Shown one piece after another: positions 7,071-16,624 of a stretch of DNA of 34,950 nt. The stretch is from Candidatus Phocaeicola excrementigallinarum (GTDB lineage: Bacteria > Bacteroidota > Bacteroidia > Bacteroidales > Bacteroidaceae), in contig DWVR01000020.1 of NCBI GenBank assembly GCA_019120125.1, forward strand, positions 1 to 34,950. Direction: 5' to 3'. Positions within the stretch are counted from its first letter, which is position 1, and each line of letters begins with the position of its first letter. Under the pieces are notes generated by a model that worked only from the letters and a program-made list of their open reading frames with translations, had not been told where the DNA came from and did not search any database. Made by a program: the position numbers and the translations under genes.

Positions 7071-9950
7071 TCAAATCTTTATTGAAACTTCTTTACCCGT
7101 ATATTGCACATCAATACCTTTGGCTTTTATATCAAAAGCCTGCGGTCTGTCCTTATTGACCACCACTACCGTAAATGTACGTTCCTTCAACATACCCGGG
7201 AACGAGCCTTGACGTTCGCCAATAGTCAGCGTACGGCTGTCATCGTCATATTCCATCGGAATCATCGCGTACATCCCCTTTTCATAGTTGTAGTTCACGC
7301 CTTCGTCCTCATAAAGTGTAAACTCGCCGTCAGCACCCTGATATACATAAAGACGTATATGTGCGGCGGGCTTTTCATCAGAATACTGTATGTCCTCACC
7401 GAACGGGACAATAGAACCGGCACGCACATACAGTGGAACACGTTCGTAAGGAGCCTCCACTTCTGCTTTTACTCCGCCTTCCCGGAACTTTCCGGTATAG
7501 AAATCATACCAGCCTTCTGACTTCGGGAAATAGACCTCACGGCTGCGGTCTCCATAACGGTAGACCGGAGAAACCATAAACGCCGGACCGAACATGAACT
7601 GGTCACCGATATTGTTGACATTCACATCCGACGTGAAATCCATAACCAGCGGACGCATGATGGTATAGTCCTTGAACCAGGTCATGCCGGCAAGCGAATA
7701 GATGTAAGGCATCAGGTTGTAGCGCAATTTCGTATAATATACGATGGAATTGTATGCAGGATGACCTTCCGGAGCGATTTCCCACGGCTCACGGTACGGA
7801 TATTGCCCGTGCGCACGATACAGCGGGCAGAAGGCTCCGAACTGGAACCAGCGCGTGTTCAGTTCACGCCATTCCTTGCAGTCTGCATTTTCTGTCCTTG
7901 TAGCATTCCATTGCTGTTGTCCCGCCACATAACGGTTCTCTACACAGAAGCCACCTATATCCATTGTCCAATAGGGAATTCCGCTGACTGCAAAATTCAG
8001 ACCGGCGGAAATCTGTGCCTTCATATCTTCCCAACGGGTCGCGATGTCACCGCTCCATGTAGCGGTGGAATAACGCTGCAAGCCGGCAAAGCCCGAACGG
8101 GTCAGCAGGAATACCCGCTTGTTGTTGTCCACACTGCGCTGTCCGTTGTAGATGGCATCCGCGTTCATCAGCGCATACGCATTGAAATATTCCGCCGACG
8201 GACCCAATGCCGTAGGCCCGCACAAGTCCTTACGGTACTGCAAATCCGTACAGTCGCGTACGTTCGGTTCGCTGGCATCCATCCACCAGGCATCGATGCC
8301 CAACGGATAATAGTGTTCGTACATCTGTTTCCAGAACAGCTTGCGTGCCTCGGCACTGTATGCGTCATAGAAGCCGTATGTGTACCCTTTGCCAATCCAA
8401 TCCTTCAGACTATCCTTCACCGACTGGCGGTACATCCAGCCCTTCTCGTCAAACTCCTTGAAATGTTCTGTTGTAGTATAGAACTTCGGCCAGACGGAAA
8501 TCATCATCCGCCCGTGCATGGCATGAATCGAATCGACCATCGCTTTCGGATTCGGGAAATGTGCCTTGTCGAACTCATGGCTTCCCCATGCGTTTTCCGG
8601 CCAGTGGCTCCAGTCGAGCACAATGTTGTCTATCGGAATTTTCCGGTCACGGAAACCTTTCAACGCACCCAACATTTCATCCTGCGACTTGTAACGCTCC
8701 CGGCTCTGCCAATAGCCCATCGCCCATTTAGGCATGATGGGAGACTTGCCTGTCAAGGTACGGTAACCGCTGATTACATCATCCATATCATCACCGGCGA
8801 CAAAATAATAGTCCAGCTGAGGAGTCATTTCACTCCACCACGACTGTTTGCCCTGCTCTTTCGGGTTAACCGGACTGAACACACGCAACCCGGAATAAGA
8901 AACCGCTCCGTCCGGATTCCATTCCACCTTCAACGGCACACGCTTTCCGGCCTCCAGATTCACGGAGAACTTATAGCTGTTCGGATTCCATGCCGTGCGC
9001 CAGCGCTCCGGAACCACCAGTTTGTTGTCGATATACACTTTGGTATAGCCTGCATAATAGAGGATGAACTTGAATTCCCCGCTCTGCGAAGGCTCAATCT
9101 CCCCTTCATAAGTGACCTTTGAGCCATACAGCGGAAAGTCTTCCGGCAAATTCACCACATGATTCAGGTCGCCTCTGACCAGATGCTCAAAATAAAGCGA
9201 GTCCTCCCGGCGGACCAATGTTCCGGCACCCGATTCCGGAGCGGGGACATAAGTACCTGTTATCGCTCCCTCTTTTCCGTCCTTGTCATACAGCTTGAAC
9301 ACATCCCCCAACTGGGAATAATCGTTCGGATTGCCGAAACGGCAGAGCGAATAGCTGTCAAGAAGCACGCCGTAATTTTTGTTGGAAACGATGAACGGAA
9401 CGGAAACCTTCGTGTTGTACTGGAAGAGTTCTTCATTCTTTCCCTTGTAATTGAACTCATCCGATTGGTGCTGTCCCAGTCCGTAGAAAGCCTCATCGTC
9501 CGGTGACTTAAAAACCTGACGGATAGTATAGCCTTTGGTCCCTTCTACCTCTATAGGAGTGAACGTCTTGCCGCCTCCCTTGTTTTCCTGAAGAATCATG
9601 TTCCCTTCTTCATCTGTAAACCAGACCTCCCCGGTCGATGCAAGTACGGAAGCACGGAGCTCGGAAGTAACGACCGTCACCGTATCGCCTTTCTGCTCCA
9701 CACCGAACGGCGTCTGTTCCTTCTGCGGAATCACAACCAGACTTTGGGGGTCGGCGAACTTACTTTCCGGTGTCGCCGACACGTGGACAAGTTTGTCGCC
9801 CATCACTTGCAGACGTACCAGCTGCACATCTGTATCGTTTTTCTGTTGTACTTTTATAATCACTCCATTATCTGTTTCTTCATAAATTTTTGAACATGAG
9901 CCTAATAACAGACAAGCTAGTAGATAATAAGAAATGTTTTTCATATCCAT
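7071..9950 (-). CDS. GH31 alpha-xylosidase with PA14 insert, lipoprotein
   Basis: The 959-residue GH31 enzyme is an outer-membrane lipoprotein by its signal (LLGSC, lipid-attachment cysteine at 19). An N-terminal beta-sandwich (25-220) is interrupted by a PA14 domain (about 225-360: YEGEIEPSQSGEFKFILYY). A TIM barrel (about 400-720) and C-terminal beta-domains (to 959) follow. The nucleophile is D558 in WWMDASEPN and the acid/base is D635 in TWSGD. GH31 with an inserted PA14 domain is the architecture of the xyloglucan alpha-xylosidase of B. ovatus, and the length is nearly the same. It would remove alpha-1,6-xylose from the non-reducing end of the oligosaccharides. Two start codons (9950 and 9944) are equally plausible. 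It lies between HTCS and GH2 on the same strand. Confidence 0.94.
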   Translation of the reverse strand: MDMKNISYYLLACLLLGSCSKIYEETDNGVIIKVQQKNDTDVQLVRLQVMGDKLVHVSATPESKFADPQSLVVIPQKEQTPFGVEQKGDTVTVVTSELRASVLASTGEVWFTDEEGNMILQENKGGGKTFTPIEVEGTKGYTIRQVFKSPDDEAFYGLGQHQSDEFNYKGKNEELFQYNTKVSVPFIVSNKNYGVLLDSYSLCRFGNPNDYSQLGDVFKLYDKDGKEGAITGTYVPAPESGAGTLVRREDSLYFEHLVRGDLNHVVNLPEDFPLYGSKVTYEGEIEPSQSGEFKFILYYAGYTKVYIDNKLVVPERWRTAWNPNSYKFSVNLEAGKRVPLKVEWNPDGAVSYSGLRVFSPVNPKEQGKQSWWSEMTPQLDYYFVAGDDMDDVISGYRTLTGKSPIMPKWAMGYWQSRERYKSQDEMLGALKGFRDRKIPIDNIVLDWSHWPENAWGSHEFDKAHFPNPKAMVDSIHAMHGRMMISVWPKFYTTTEHFKEFDEKGWMYRQSVKDSLKDWIGKGYTYGFYDAYSAEARKLFWKQMYEHYYPLGIDAWWMDASEPNVRDCTDLQYRKDLCGPTALGPSAEYFNAYALMNADAIYNGQRSVDNNKRVFLLTRSGFAGLQRYSTATWSGDIATRWEDMKAQISAGLNFAVSGIPYWTMDIGGFCVENRYVAGQQQWNATRTENADCKEWRELNTRWFQFGAFCPLYRAHGQYPYREPWEIAPEGHPAYNSIVYYTKLRYNLMPYIYSLAGMTWFKDYTIMRPLVMDFTSDVNVNNIGDQFMFGPAFMVSPVYRYGDRSREVYFPKSEGWYDFYTGKFREGGVKAEVEAPYERVPLYVRAGSIVPFGEDIQYSDEKPAAHIRLYVYQGADGEFTLYEDEGVNYNYEKGMYAMIPMEYDDDSRTLTIGERQGSFPGMLKERTFTVVVVNKDRPQAFDIKAKGIDVQYTGKEVSIKI

Positions 9951-10093
9951 ATCCCTGATATTAAAGTTTAATGATAATATTTCTTTTTGTAAAGGTATAA
10001 GTTATTATCCAAACTTGTGAATCCAAATGTTTCATATAAAACCTGCATTTATCTATCATCTGTCTTATATGTTTTCACTCAGGGTATGATTTG

Positions 10094-13000
10094 TTACTTT
10101 CCCTCTTTTTCCTGGTAGACGGAAGGTAAAACTCCGAACTCATCCTTAAAGTAACGGCTGAAATATCTCGGATTGTTGAAACCTACTTCGTATGCTACTT
10201 CCGACACATGGAGTTGGCTTTCACGCAACAACTGTGCGGCTCTTTTCAAACGGATTACGCGGATGAACTCAATCGGAGTCTTGCCCGTTATTTGCAACAG
10301 CTTCTTGTACAGATGCACACGGCTCATCCCCAGTTCGTGGCTCAGTTCCTCGACCGACAAGTCACTTCGGGAGATATTGTCTTCCACATACTTGATTGCC
10401 TTTTCTATCAACTTTTCATCCAGAGAGGTAATAACAATTTCACTGGGGGCAGGATCTATCTTGGAATGAGTGACCTGCCGATAACGGCTCAGCTCAATTA
10501 GCTTGCGGATACGCAGAACCAGCGCAATCATATTGAAAGGTTTGGTCACATAATCATCGGCACCCGTCTCAAGTCCTTTCACCTTTGATTCAACCTCTTG
10601 TCGGGCAGTAAGCAGAATTACCGGAATATGCGATGTCTGCTTGTTCGATTTAATCTTCCGGCATAATTCATTACCGTCCATTCCCGGCATCATCACGTCA
10701 CTGATTACCAGATCCGGACAATTCTCCTGAATCATCTTCCATGCCTCTTCACCGTTTAACGCGACATCCACACGGTACTGCAGTTCCAAACTATGCTTCA
10801 TGAACATGCGGAAATCTTCGTTGTCGTCAACCACAAGCAAAAGCGGAAAATTGCTACGGTCGGTCTGCTCCACAACCTGCTCCGATACACTATCTGCATC
10901 CGATTGCCCCACAACAGGTTTCGGCAGTTCGGCCATGACATCCACATGCCTTACCGGAATGCGCACCACAAACACAGTCCCTGTCCCTATGTTGTCGAAC
11001 ACTTCCACTGTCCCCTCATGCAGACGGACGAAATCACACACCAGACTCAACCCAATTCCGCTACCCGTCGTTTCCTCCATACCCTTATGGTCAGTCTGAT
11101 AGAAACGCTCGAAGACATGCTCCTTATCCGCATCAGGAATGCCGATTCCTGTGTCGGAAACTTTTATCTCCATCATTTCCTTTTCACCCTCTATACGCTC
11201 CATTATCACGGTCACACGTCCACCGTCAGGAGTGTACTTGAATGCGTTTGAAAGTAGGTTCATCATCACTTTCCCTACTTTGTCCACATCGAAGGCCATC
11301 GAAAAACTTTCCACTCCGGAAAAGAAAGAGAAACGGATATGCTTCTTGTCGGCCATCAACAGAAACGAATTGCAGACCTCACGGACATACGACACAATGT
11401 CTCCCTCCGCCAACGATAGTTGATGTCCGCTCATCTCCCCTTTCCGGAAATCGAGTAACTGATTGACTAGCATCAACAGCCGCCTTGCATTCCGGTACAT
11501 CAGCGTCAGCACCGATTTACGCGACTCATCCTTCTCCTGTGCCAGCAGTTCTTCCAGCGGAGCGATAATCAAGGTCAGCGGAGTCCGGAGCTCATGACTG
11601 ATATTCGTGAAGAAACGAAACTTCATCTGATTCACCTCCTCATTCTTAGCTGCTTCATGTTCTATCTGCTGCATACGATACTTTTCGCGTTCCCTTCGTA
11701 GGATATGCCTGCGGGCAAGAAACAGCAGCGACACAAAAACGAACGCATAACACAGCCATGCCCACCACGCAAGCCAGAAAGGAGGATGCACCACAATCGT
11801 CAGGCGGGCGACATCTGTACCTTCATATCCGTCACTGTTTGTGGCCTTCACATTCAGTGTATATGTTCCGGGAGCAAGACTGGTAAAAGTCACACGGTTT
11901 ATCCCTGCGGGAAGGACGAGCCATCCGTCTCCCAACCCCTTCAGATTATATTGGTAGGTTGTCTTGTCCGGCAGATTGAAGTTGTCTGAAGCAAACTCCA
12001 CGGTAAAGATATTCTGGTCATAGTCCAGTTCAATCTTCCTGAACCGGTTCAAGTCCCCCGGAAGGATTACACGTCCGTCATATTTTTCTCCGGTCTTCAC
12101 TTCCTTGTCGAACAAATAAAGAGATGAGAACATCACCTTGGAAAGTACTTTGTTATAACGCATTTCATCGGGATTGAACACATTCAGTCCATAAAGTCCG
12201 CCGGCCACAATCGTGCCGTCCTGTAAGGTCCTTATCGCCCGTAGATTGAAGTCGCAGTTCTGCAGACCGTCCTTTTCATTATATACGCGTGGCTCGAACA
12301 CATATCCTCTGCGGCTGTCCCCGGAGAATTTCAGATGCACCATCTGACGTGTAGAAGAAATCCACATGTCATGATTCCGGTCTTCCGTTATTCCGGATAT
12401 GATTTCACCCGACACACCCGTTATGTCCGGAAAGACTTTTACGGAATGGGCTTTCTTGTCATAGACTTTCAGATTACCGCGAGTGGCAATCCAGATTAGA
12501 CCACGGCTGTCACTGTACACCTGATTCACCTCATACTTGTCAGTTCCGCCTCTCTCAATTTTGTCATCACTCCCCACCCGATAGCACTTGTCAGGATTCT
12601 GCAAATCAATCAGAGCCGTACCACCTAACATGCCGACAGCCAGTTCGTCATCTTCCGTCACATCCAGTGACGAAACCATATCTTCAATCTGTTTATAGGT
12701 ATGAAGCTCATTCCGCTTCAGGTCTATATATTGAAGCCCTCCTTCCAGAAAACCGAGCCAAAGTCTGGAACCTTCTGTCTCCAATGCCCAAACGCTCTTG
12801 TTTAGCAACCCGTCTGACATGGTATAATGAAGCAGACGGCCATGTTCCATACAATAAAGTCCGCCATTGAATGTACCAATCCACAACCGCCCGTCAGATG
12901 ACTTCTGCAATGAGACTACCGGACAGCCCAAGTTATAGGATTTTTCTGCCAAGCCTGTATTTCTGTTCCATAAAATGAGTCCCCGGTCGTTCGTTCCCAA

Positions 13001-14086
13001 CCACAGACGTTCATTGTCCATCTGTTCGATGCAGGTAACGTCACCCACTTCATGCATATTGAACTTGAACATGCTCTCCCCATACATGGAAACGCCTTTC
13101 TTATAGGTTCCCACCCACATCACTCCATTACGGTCAGCATACAGTGCATAGACAGTGTTGTGCGACAAGCTCCGGGGGTTCTTCACATTATTCGCCACAT
13201 TAATCACCTTCCTGGTTTTCTTGTCGAGGACATCGATGCCCCCATAATCCTTCCCTATCCAGATTCTTCCCTGCCGGTCCTGAGATACCGAATGGACAAA
13301 ATCTGACTGATTCCTCCATGGCTCTACCAAATCTGCAAGCCATCTTCCTGCCTCCACATCATAAGCCCACAAACCGCTCACACAACTTATCCATACGCAG
13401 TTGTCTTTGTCCACAAAGAGAGAGAAACGTGCCGTTCTGTCTTTCACCTGTTTTTCAATGTCGTCCTTTATCCATCTTATCTTCATATCCGAAGAGTCTA
13501 GACACACCATTCTTCCCGAAGCATAAAGCAGGAGAATTCCGTCACAGCATTCGGCTATGGCATTGACTCCGTAATCAGGAAGCTTCAGGGCATGCAGAGA
13601 CCGGAACTGTACCTGTCTGTCTTTGCTTACCCGGTAAAAGCCTTCAGACGGCACACTGAGCCACGTGTTTTCCAACGAATCGACATACACGTATTCCGGC
13701 CCTTTCATCTTGCTTCCTATACTCCTCATAAACTCTTCCAGATTTCTATTGAACCGGTCTTTTTTCTTGTCGAACAATGCATATCCCGTACTCAATCGTA
13801 CCCACAGGAAATCGGGAGCGTCCATCAGGCCGATTACATTATTGTCGGGGATGGATGTCGAATCCTCGGCAAGATGCCGGTAGACCTTAAAACGATATCC
13901 GTCATAACGGTTCAGTCCAGAAGCTGTCCCGAACCACATGAAACCGTCCTTATCTTTCAGAATGGCATAAACGGAGTTATTGGAAAGTCCGTCAGCCACC
14001 TCCAGATGCTTGAACATGAAATTCCGGGCGGACAAAGAAACCACCACCGACAAAAAACTTAATATAAACAGGAAACGCATTTTCAT
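10094..14086 (-). CDS. Hybrid two-component system sensor/regulator (HTCS)
   Basis: The protein has about 1330 residues from the ATG at 14086, where a signal sequence begins (MKMRFLFILSFLSVVV). An in-frame ATG at 14149 would add 21 unlikely residues. The order is: periplasmic Reg_prop beta-propeller repeats (about 20-670, with many W[IV]G[TK] blades), a Y_Y_Y domain (about 680-765), one membrane helix (about 771-795), a histidine-kinase dimerisation domain with H831 in SHELRTP, an ATPase domain with DTGIGIP and GSGIGL, a receiver with phospho-acceptor D1130 in ISDVMMP, and an AraC-type DNA-binding domain at the end. Such proteins bind an oligosaccharide in the periplasm and activate the adjacent locus. 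All key residues are present. It is preceded by a fimbrillin gene with its own terminator and followed by GH31. Confidence 0.96.
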   Translation of the reverse strand: MKMRFLFILSFLSVVVSLSARNFMFKHLEVADGLSNNSVYAILKDKDGFMWFGTASGLNRYDGYRFKVYRHLAEDSTSIPDNNVIGLMDAPDFLWVRLSTGYALFDKKKDRFNRNLEEFMRSIGSKMKGPEYVYVDSLENTWLSVPSEGFYRVSKDRQVQFRSLHALKLPDYGVNAIAECCDGILLLYASGRMVCLDSSDMKIRWIKDDIEKQVKDRTARFSLFVDKDNCVWISCVSGLWAYDVEAGRWLADLVEPWRNQSDFVHSVSQDRQGRIWIGKDYGGIDVLDKKTRKVINVANNVKNPRSLSHNTVYALYADRNGVMWVGTYKKGVSMYGESMFKFNMHEVGDVTCIEQMDNERLWLGTNDRGLILWNRNTGLAEKSYNLGCPVVSLQKSSDGRLWIGTFNGGLYCMEHGRLLHYTMSDGLLNKSVWALETEGSRLWLGFLEGGLQYIDLKRNELHTYKQIEDMVSSLDVTEDDELAVGMLGGTALIDLQNPDKCYRVGSDDKIERGGTDKYEVNQVYSDSRGLIWIATRGNLKVYDKKAHSVKVFPDITGVSGEIISGITEDRNHDMWISSTRQMVHLKFSGDSRRGYVFEPRVYNEKDGLQNCDFNLRAIRTLQDGTIVAGGLYGLNVFNPDEMRYNKVLSKVMFSSLYLFDKEVKTGEKYDGRVILPGDLNRFRKIELDYDQNIFTVEFASDNFNLPDKTTYQYNLKGLGDGWLVLPAGINRVTFTSLAPGTYTLNVKATNSDGYEGTDVARLTIVVHPPFWLAWWAWLCYAFVFVSLLFLARRHILRREREKYRMQQIEHEAAKNEEVNQMKFRFFTNISHELRTPLTLIIAPLEELLAQEKDESRKSVLTLMYRNARRLLMLVNQLLDFRKGEMSGHQLSLAEGDIVSYVREVCNSFLLMADKKHIRFSFFSGVESFSMAFDVDKVGKVMMNLLSNAFKYTPDGGRVTVIMERIEGEKEMMEIKVSDTGIGIPDADKEHVFERFYQTDHKGMEETTGSGIGLSLVCDFVRLHEGTVEVFDNIGTGTVFVVRIPVRHVDVMAELPKPVVGQSDADSVSEQVVEQTDRSNFPLLLVVDDNEDFRMFMKHSLELQYRVDVALNGEEAWKMIQENCPDLVISDVMMPGMDGNELCRKIKSNKQTSHIPVILLTARQEVESKVKGLETGADDYVTKPFNMIALVLRIRKLIELSRYRQVTHSKIDPAPSEIVITSLDEKLIEKAIKYVEDNISRSDLSVEELSHELGMSRVHLYKKLLQITGKTPIEFIRVIRLKRAAQLLRESQLHVSEVAYEVGFNNPRYFSRYFKDEFGVLPSVYQEKEGK

Positions 14087-14189
14087 TCTGATAGACCAAA
14101 AATGTTTTTTTGAGTGTACAAAAGAAGAAAAAAGAAAGGAAAAAAGCAAATGCCAATTGCATTTTCACCACATTTTCACTACGTGTCCG

Positions 14190-14237
14190 GACAAAAGAAA
14201 AACAATGGGGGTGTACCCCTACGGATATACCCCCATC
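14190..14237 (-). terminator. Terminator of the fimbrillin-family gene
   Basis: Arms 14205-14215 and 14226-14236 (ATGGGGGTGTA / TATACCCCCAT) form a G+C-rich stem with a 10-base loop. On the minus strand a T-rich tail (TTGTTTTTC) follows. It sits 28 bases after the fimbrillin stop codon, so most transcripts should end before the HTCS gene. Confidence 0.85.
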
Positions 14238-14263
14238 TTCTATTTGTCAATCAGTCTGTTTGC

Positions 14264-16216
14264 TTATTCTCCTGATTCGCGAACCAGCTGGATTTTGTGT
14301 ACAGTGAGGTTTTCTCCATTGATAATCAGAGATCGGCACTCAAGCCCCAACAAAGCTGTACAAGTTTCCTCATTAATGTCAAAATCAACAGAACTACCCT
14401 CTACTGAAACTTCGGTTCTTTGAAGTATTCTCGGTGCATCCGGAGTTAAATCCACATCTCCAGCCACACCCTCAAGATAAGCCCCCTCTGCAGCATCGGT
14501 ATAAGTAACACGAATTATATCACCAGATTTCAAAGATGTAGGAATATTAACCAATATATCACCCCAACTCATACTACAATCTGCACCGCCTTCAGCCTTA
14601 TGACACCACAACAAATTAGTAAAATCTTCATCATCCGAAGCAGGAACCAATTCCACTCGATCCAATTGTATATTACTCCAGTTCTGCCCAAAAATCATTA
14701 TATTTCCATCATCTTTCACCTCATCACACATTGCAAGAGTTAATACATTTGTCAAGCAATTACTATCATCATCAAATATTCCTAAATTTCTCCACGAATA
14801 ATAAAGCTGCAAAGTTCCCAAACGTAATACAGCTGCATCATTACCATCTGCCAAATAGCATCGTAAAATTGCACCTGGGACAAACAAATTCTGTTGTTCC
14901 TCACTAAGTGTAATACGTGCTATTACTGGGTAGGAATCAACATCATCTCCAGCAATTCCGTTTCCTGCTGATCCATCACCGGTCCAAAGCGTAATAGGAA
15001 GACCAATGTTTTTATTAGTATAAACCAAAACACTCGTCAGCGTAATGCCTGCATCTTCCGAAGTCACATCAATGCCACCTTTCTTATTATCCCCTGCAGC
15101 TATCAAGAGTGTACCAGAAGTCAGCCCTGCCTGCAAGGTATATGTTTGGTTAGATATTGTAATAGCAGCATCAGCAGCAGCATTATCTCGTTTATATTCG
15201 AGACTATAGACATCCGTTGCGTCAAGTTGTTTGTTTCCAAAATTTCCAAAATGGGAAACTTCGTCTGACAGAACAGTAGGTTTTGTCAATAACTGATAGG
15301 AAATCTTTCCCTCAACCTCAAAACTTTCTCCTTCACCAAATATCCATCCGCTGGTAACCTTTTCTTCCTCCCAGTCCTTAACATCGGCAGAAACAATGAC
15401 TGTTTCGCCTGGTGAAACGGTTCCATCCGGATTGAGAGTAGCCGAAAATATGACTTTTTTCCCTGAGTCAAAAGCGTACATATCTACCGGACAAGGATAG
15501 TCTACATTGTTATAAGTGATTGTTATCACCCTTCCTTGCGTTGCGGCAGAAGGCATTACGATTGTCTGATATTCCCCTTCTACATCGGGATTGCTTGCAA
15601 AATCCAATGTTGCATTGGCAGTACCGGTACTTGTCACCGTACCGTCAGCCAAATTCAACGTACCGCTTGTCTGCTGGTTGTTTATTTTTACCGTTGCACC
15701 GGGTAAAAGCTTTCTGTTCTGATCATAAACCTGCATGACCACCTTTACCAACTTATGCTTGAAAGTCAAGTCGACATTCTTCGCACCAACCGCTATATCA
15801 GGCATTGAAGAATACATTACATCATTATCACTCAACGAAGCTCCCTCTCCTGTTGCAAGAGTAAATGAATAGATTCCATCAGCTACCGCATCAGCCTTAT
15901 ACGGATATACCCCTTTAAAATCTACATTTTCCGCACTACCTGCAGCTCCCCAGGTCATCGGTTTTGTGGAAGTAAATGCCGTTCCGTTCGCAGTGGTATA
16001 CTGCACATTGGTGGCATTCCCTACAAAACCGCTCTCCGTATACATGGAAACACCGATTGCGTCTTCGGCTTCAAAACTTGTGTCTGTCGCGCGTGACATT
16101 ACAGACGAAGTGAAAGTGATTCCCTCGCCGGCAATCCCCTGCCGCAAGTCATCTTCTTCCGAACAGGCAGTAACCAACATCGCGGCCGCCAGCCCAAACA
16201 AAATTGTCTTTCTCAT
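14264..16216 (-). CDS. Fimbrillin-family lipoprotein with long C-terminal repeat region
   Basis: This is a 650-residue lipoprotein (LVTAC, lipid cysteine at 18). Residues 20-290 read as a Bacteroidales fimbrillin-like domain: ITFTSSVMSRATDTSF, MTWGAAGSAENVDFKGVYPY, FKHKLVKVVMQV and a closing SADVKDWEEE. Residues 300-650 are not part of the fimbrillin family as I know it. They look like three beta-rich units (about 301-400, 405-526, 530-648), each ending in a similar hairpin (ITLTSVLVY, IQLDRVELV, LTVHKIQLV). Such surface lipoproteins may bind glycans or build fimbriae. Inside this locus, next to the HTCS, glycan binding is the more likely role, but this is inference. The 3' half of the gene is more AT-rich than the 5' half. 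It has its own putative promoter and a strong terminator. Confidence 0.85.
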   Translation of the reverse strand: MRKTILFGLAAAMLVTACSEEDDLRQGIAGEGITFTSSVMSRATDTSFEAEDAIGVSMYTESGFVGNATNVQYTTANGTAFTSTKPMTWGAAGSAENVDFKGVYPYKADAVADGIYSFTLATGEGASLSDNDVMYSSMPDIAVGAKNVDLTFKHKLVKVVMQVYDQNRKLLPGATVKINNQQTSGTLNLADGTVTSTGTANATLDFASNPDVEGEYQTIVMPSAATQGRVITITYNNVDYPCPVDMYAFDSGKKVIFSATLNPDGTVSPGETVIVSADVKDWEEEKVTSGWIFGEGESFEVEGKISYQLLTKPTVLSDEVSHFGNFGNKQLDATDVYSLEYKRDNAAADAAITISNQTYTLQAGLTSGTLLIAAGDNKKGGIDVTSEDAGITLTSVLVYTNKNIGLPITLWTGDGSAGNGIAGDDVDSYPVIARITLSEEQQNLFVPGAILRCYLADGNDAAVLRLGTLQLYYSWRNLGIFDDDSNCLTNVLTLAMCDEVKDDGNIMIFGQNWSNIQLDRVELVPASDDEDFTNLLWCHKAEGGADCSMSWGDILVNIPTSLKSGDIIRVTYTDAAEGAYLEGVAGDVDLTPDAPRILQRTEVSVEGSSVDFDINEETCTALLGLECRSLIINGENLTVHKIQLVRESGE

Positions 16217-16275
16217 AAGAATTAAATGTTTAATGATTCAACAAATGCATTAAAAACCGCTTTTTACAGTGATAG

Positions 16276-16283
16276 CAAAATTA
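16276..16283 (-). promoter_or_regulatory. Possible -7 box of the fimbrillin-family gene
   Basis: TAATTTTG on the minus strand fits TAnnTTTG and lies 59 bases before the start codon. No -33 TTTG is found at the expected distance. Confidence 0.4.
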
Positions 16284-16584
16284 CGGAATATTATTATATA
16301 TGTACCGACTGATTCGTTTCAGGGACATGAGAGTTTGTTATGTAACATGATAAAATGTTACCGGATAATGTCCGTTTTGTTTCCTGCTTCCCCAATTCAA
16401 CAATTGGAGCATCAAAGCGAAACATACGCCCCCTCATTTTCAATATCCATGCGATGGAGAATCTGTAGGAGGATACGGGAAAAAGACTATCTTTGCAGAT
16501 GAGAGAACGATTGGAGCATCCGCAGCCGGAAATGCGGAGTATCTGCTAAAATAGTATCGACATAAACGGCAAATTCCCCCTTCG

Positions 16585-16592
16585 TACATTTG
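16585..16592 (+). promoter_or_regulatory. Possible -7 box of GH3
   Basis: TACATTTG fits TAnnTTTG and lies 32 bases before the GH3 start. The -33 position (16562-16565) reads ATAA, not TTTG, which suggests an activator-dependent promoter. The same octamer TACATTTG occurs before susC. Confidence 0.5.
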
Positions 16593-16624
16593 TATATTAC
16601 AAACCAAAAATAGATAAGAATTTC

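Larger units (their letters stand above)
16217..16624. promoter_or_regulatory. Divergent intergenic region between the two arms
   Basis: No gene is visible. The region must hold the control signals for the fimbrillin gene (minus) and GH3 (plus). It contains a perfect 11-base direct repeat, ATTGGAGCATC, at 16403-16413 and 16510-16520. The first copy overlaps a hairpin (CCAATT at 16392-16397 with AATTGG at 16402-16407). The second is followed by a CCGCA/TGCGG hairpin. One -7-like box lies on each side. Confidence 0.6.

Noticed and set aside
7761-9122. Long plus-strand open frame (453 codons) opposite the GH31 gene
   Set aside because: It is antisense to a gene with an intact GH31 active site. 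Its predicted protein is arginine- and histidine-rich with no recognisable domain, typical of a shadow frame in G+C-rich DNA.
14087-14149. Upstream ATG for the HTCS gene
   Set aside because: It would add 21 residues before a clear signal sequence. The ATG at 14086 gives a normal N-terminus.
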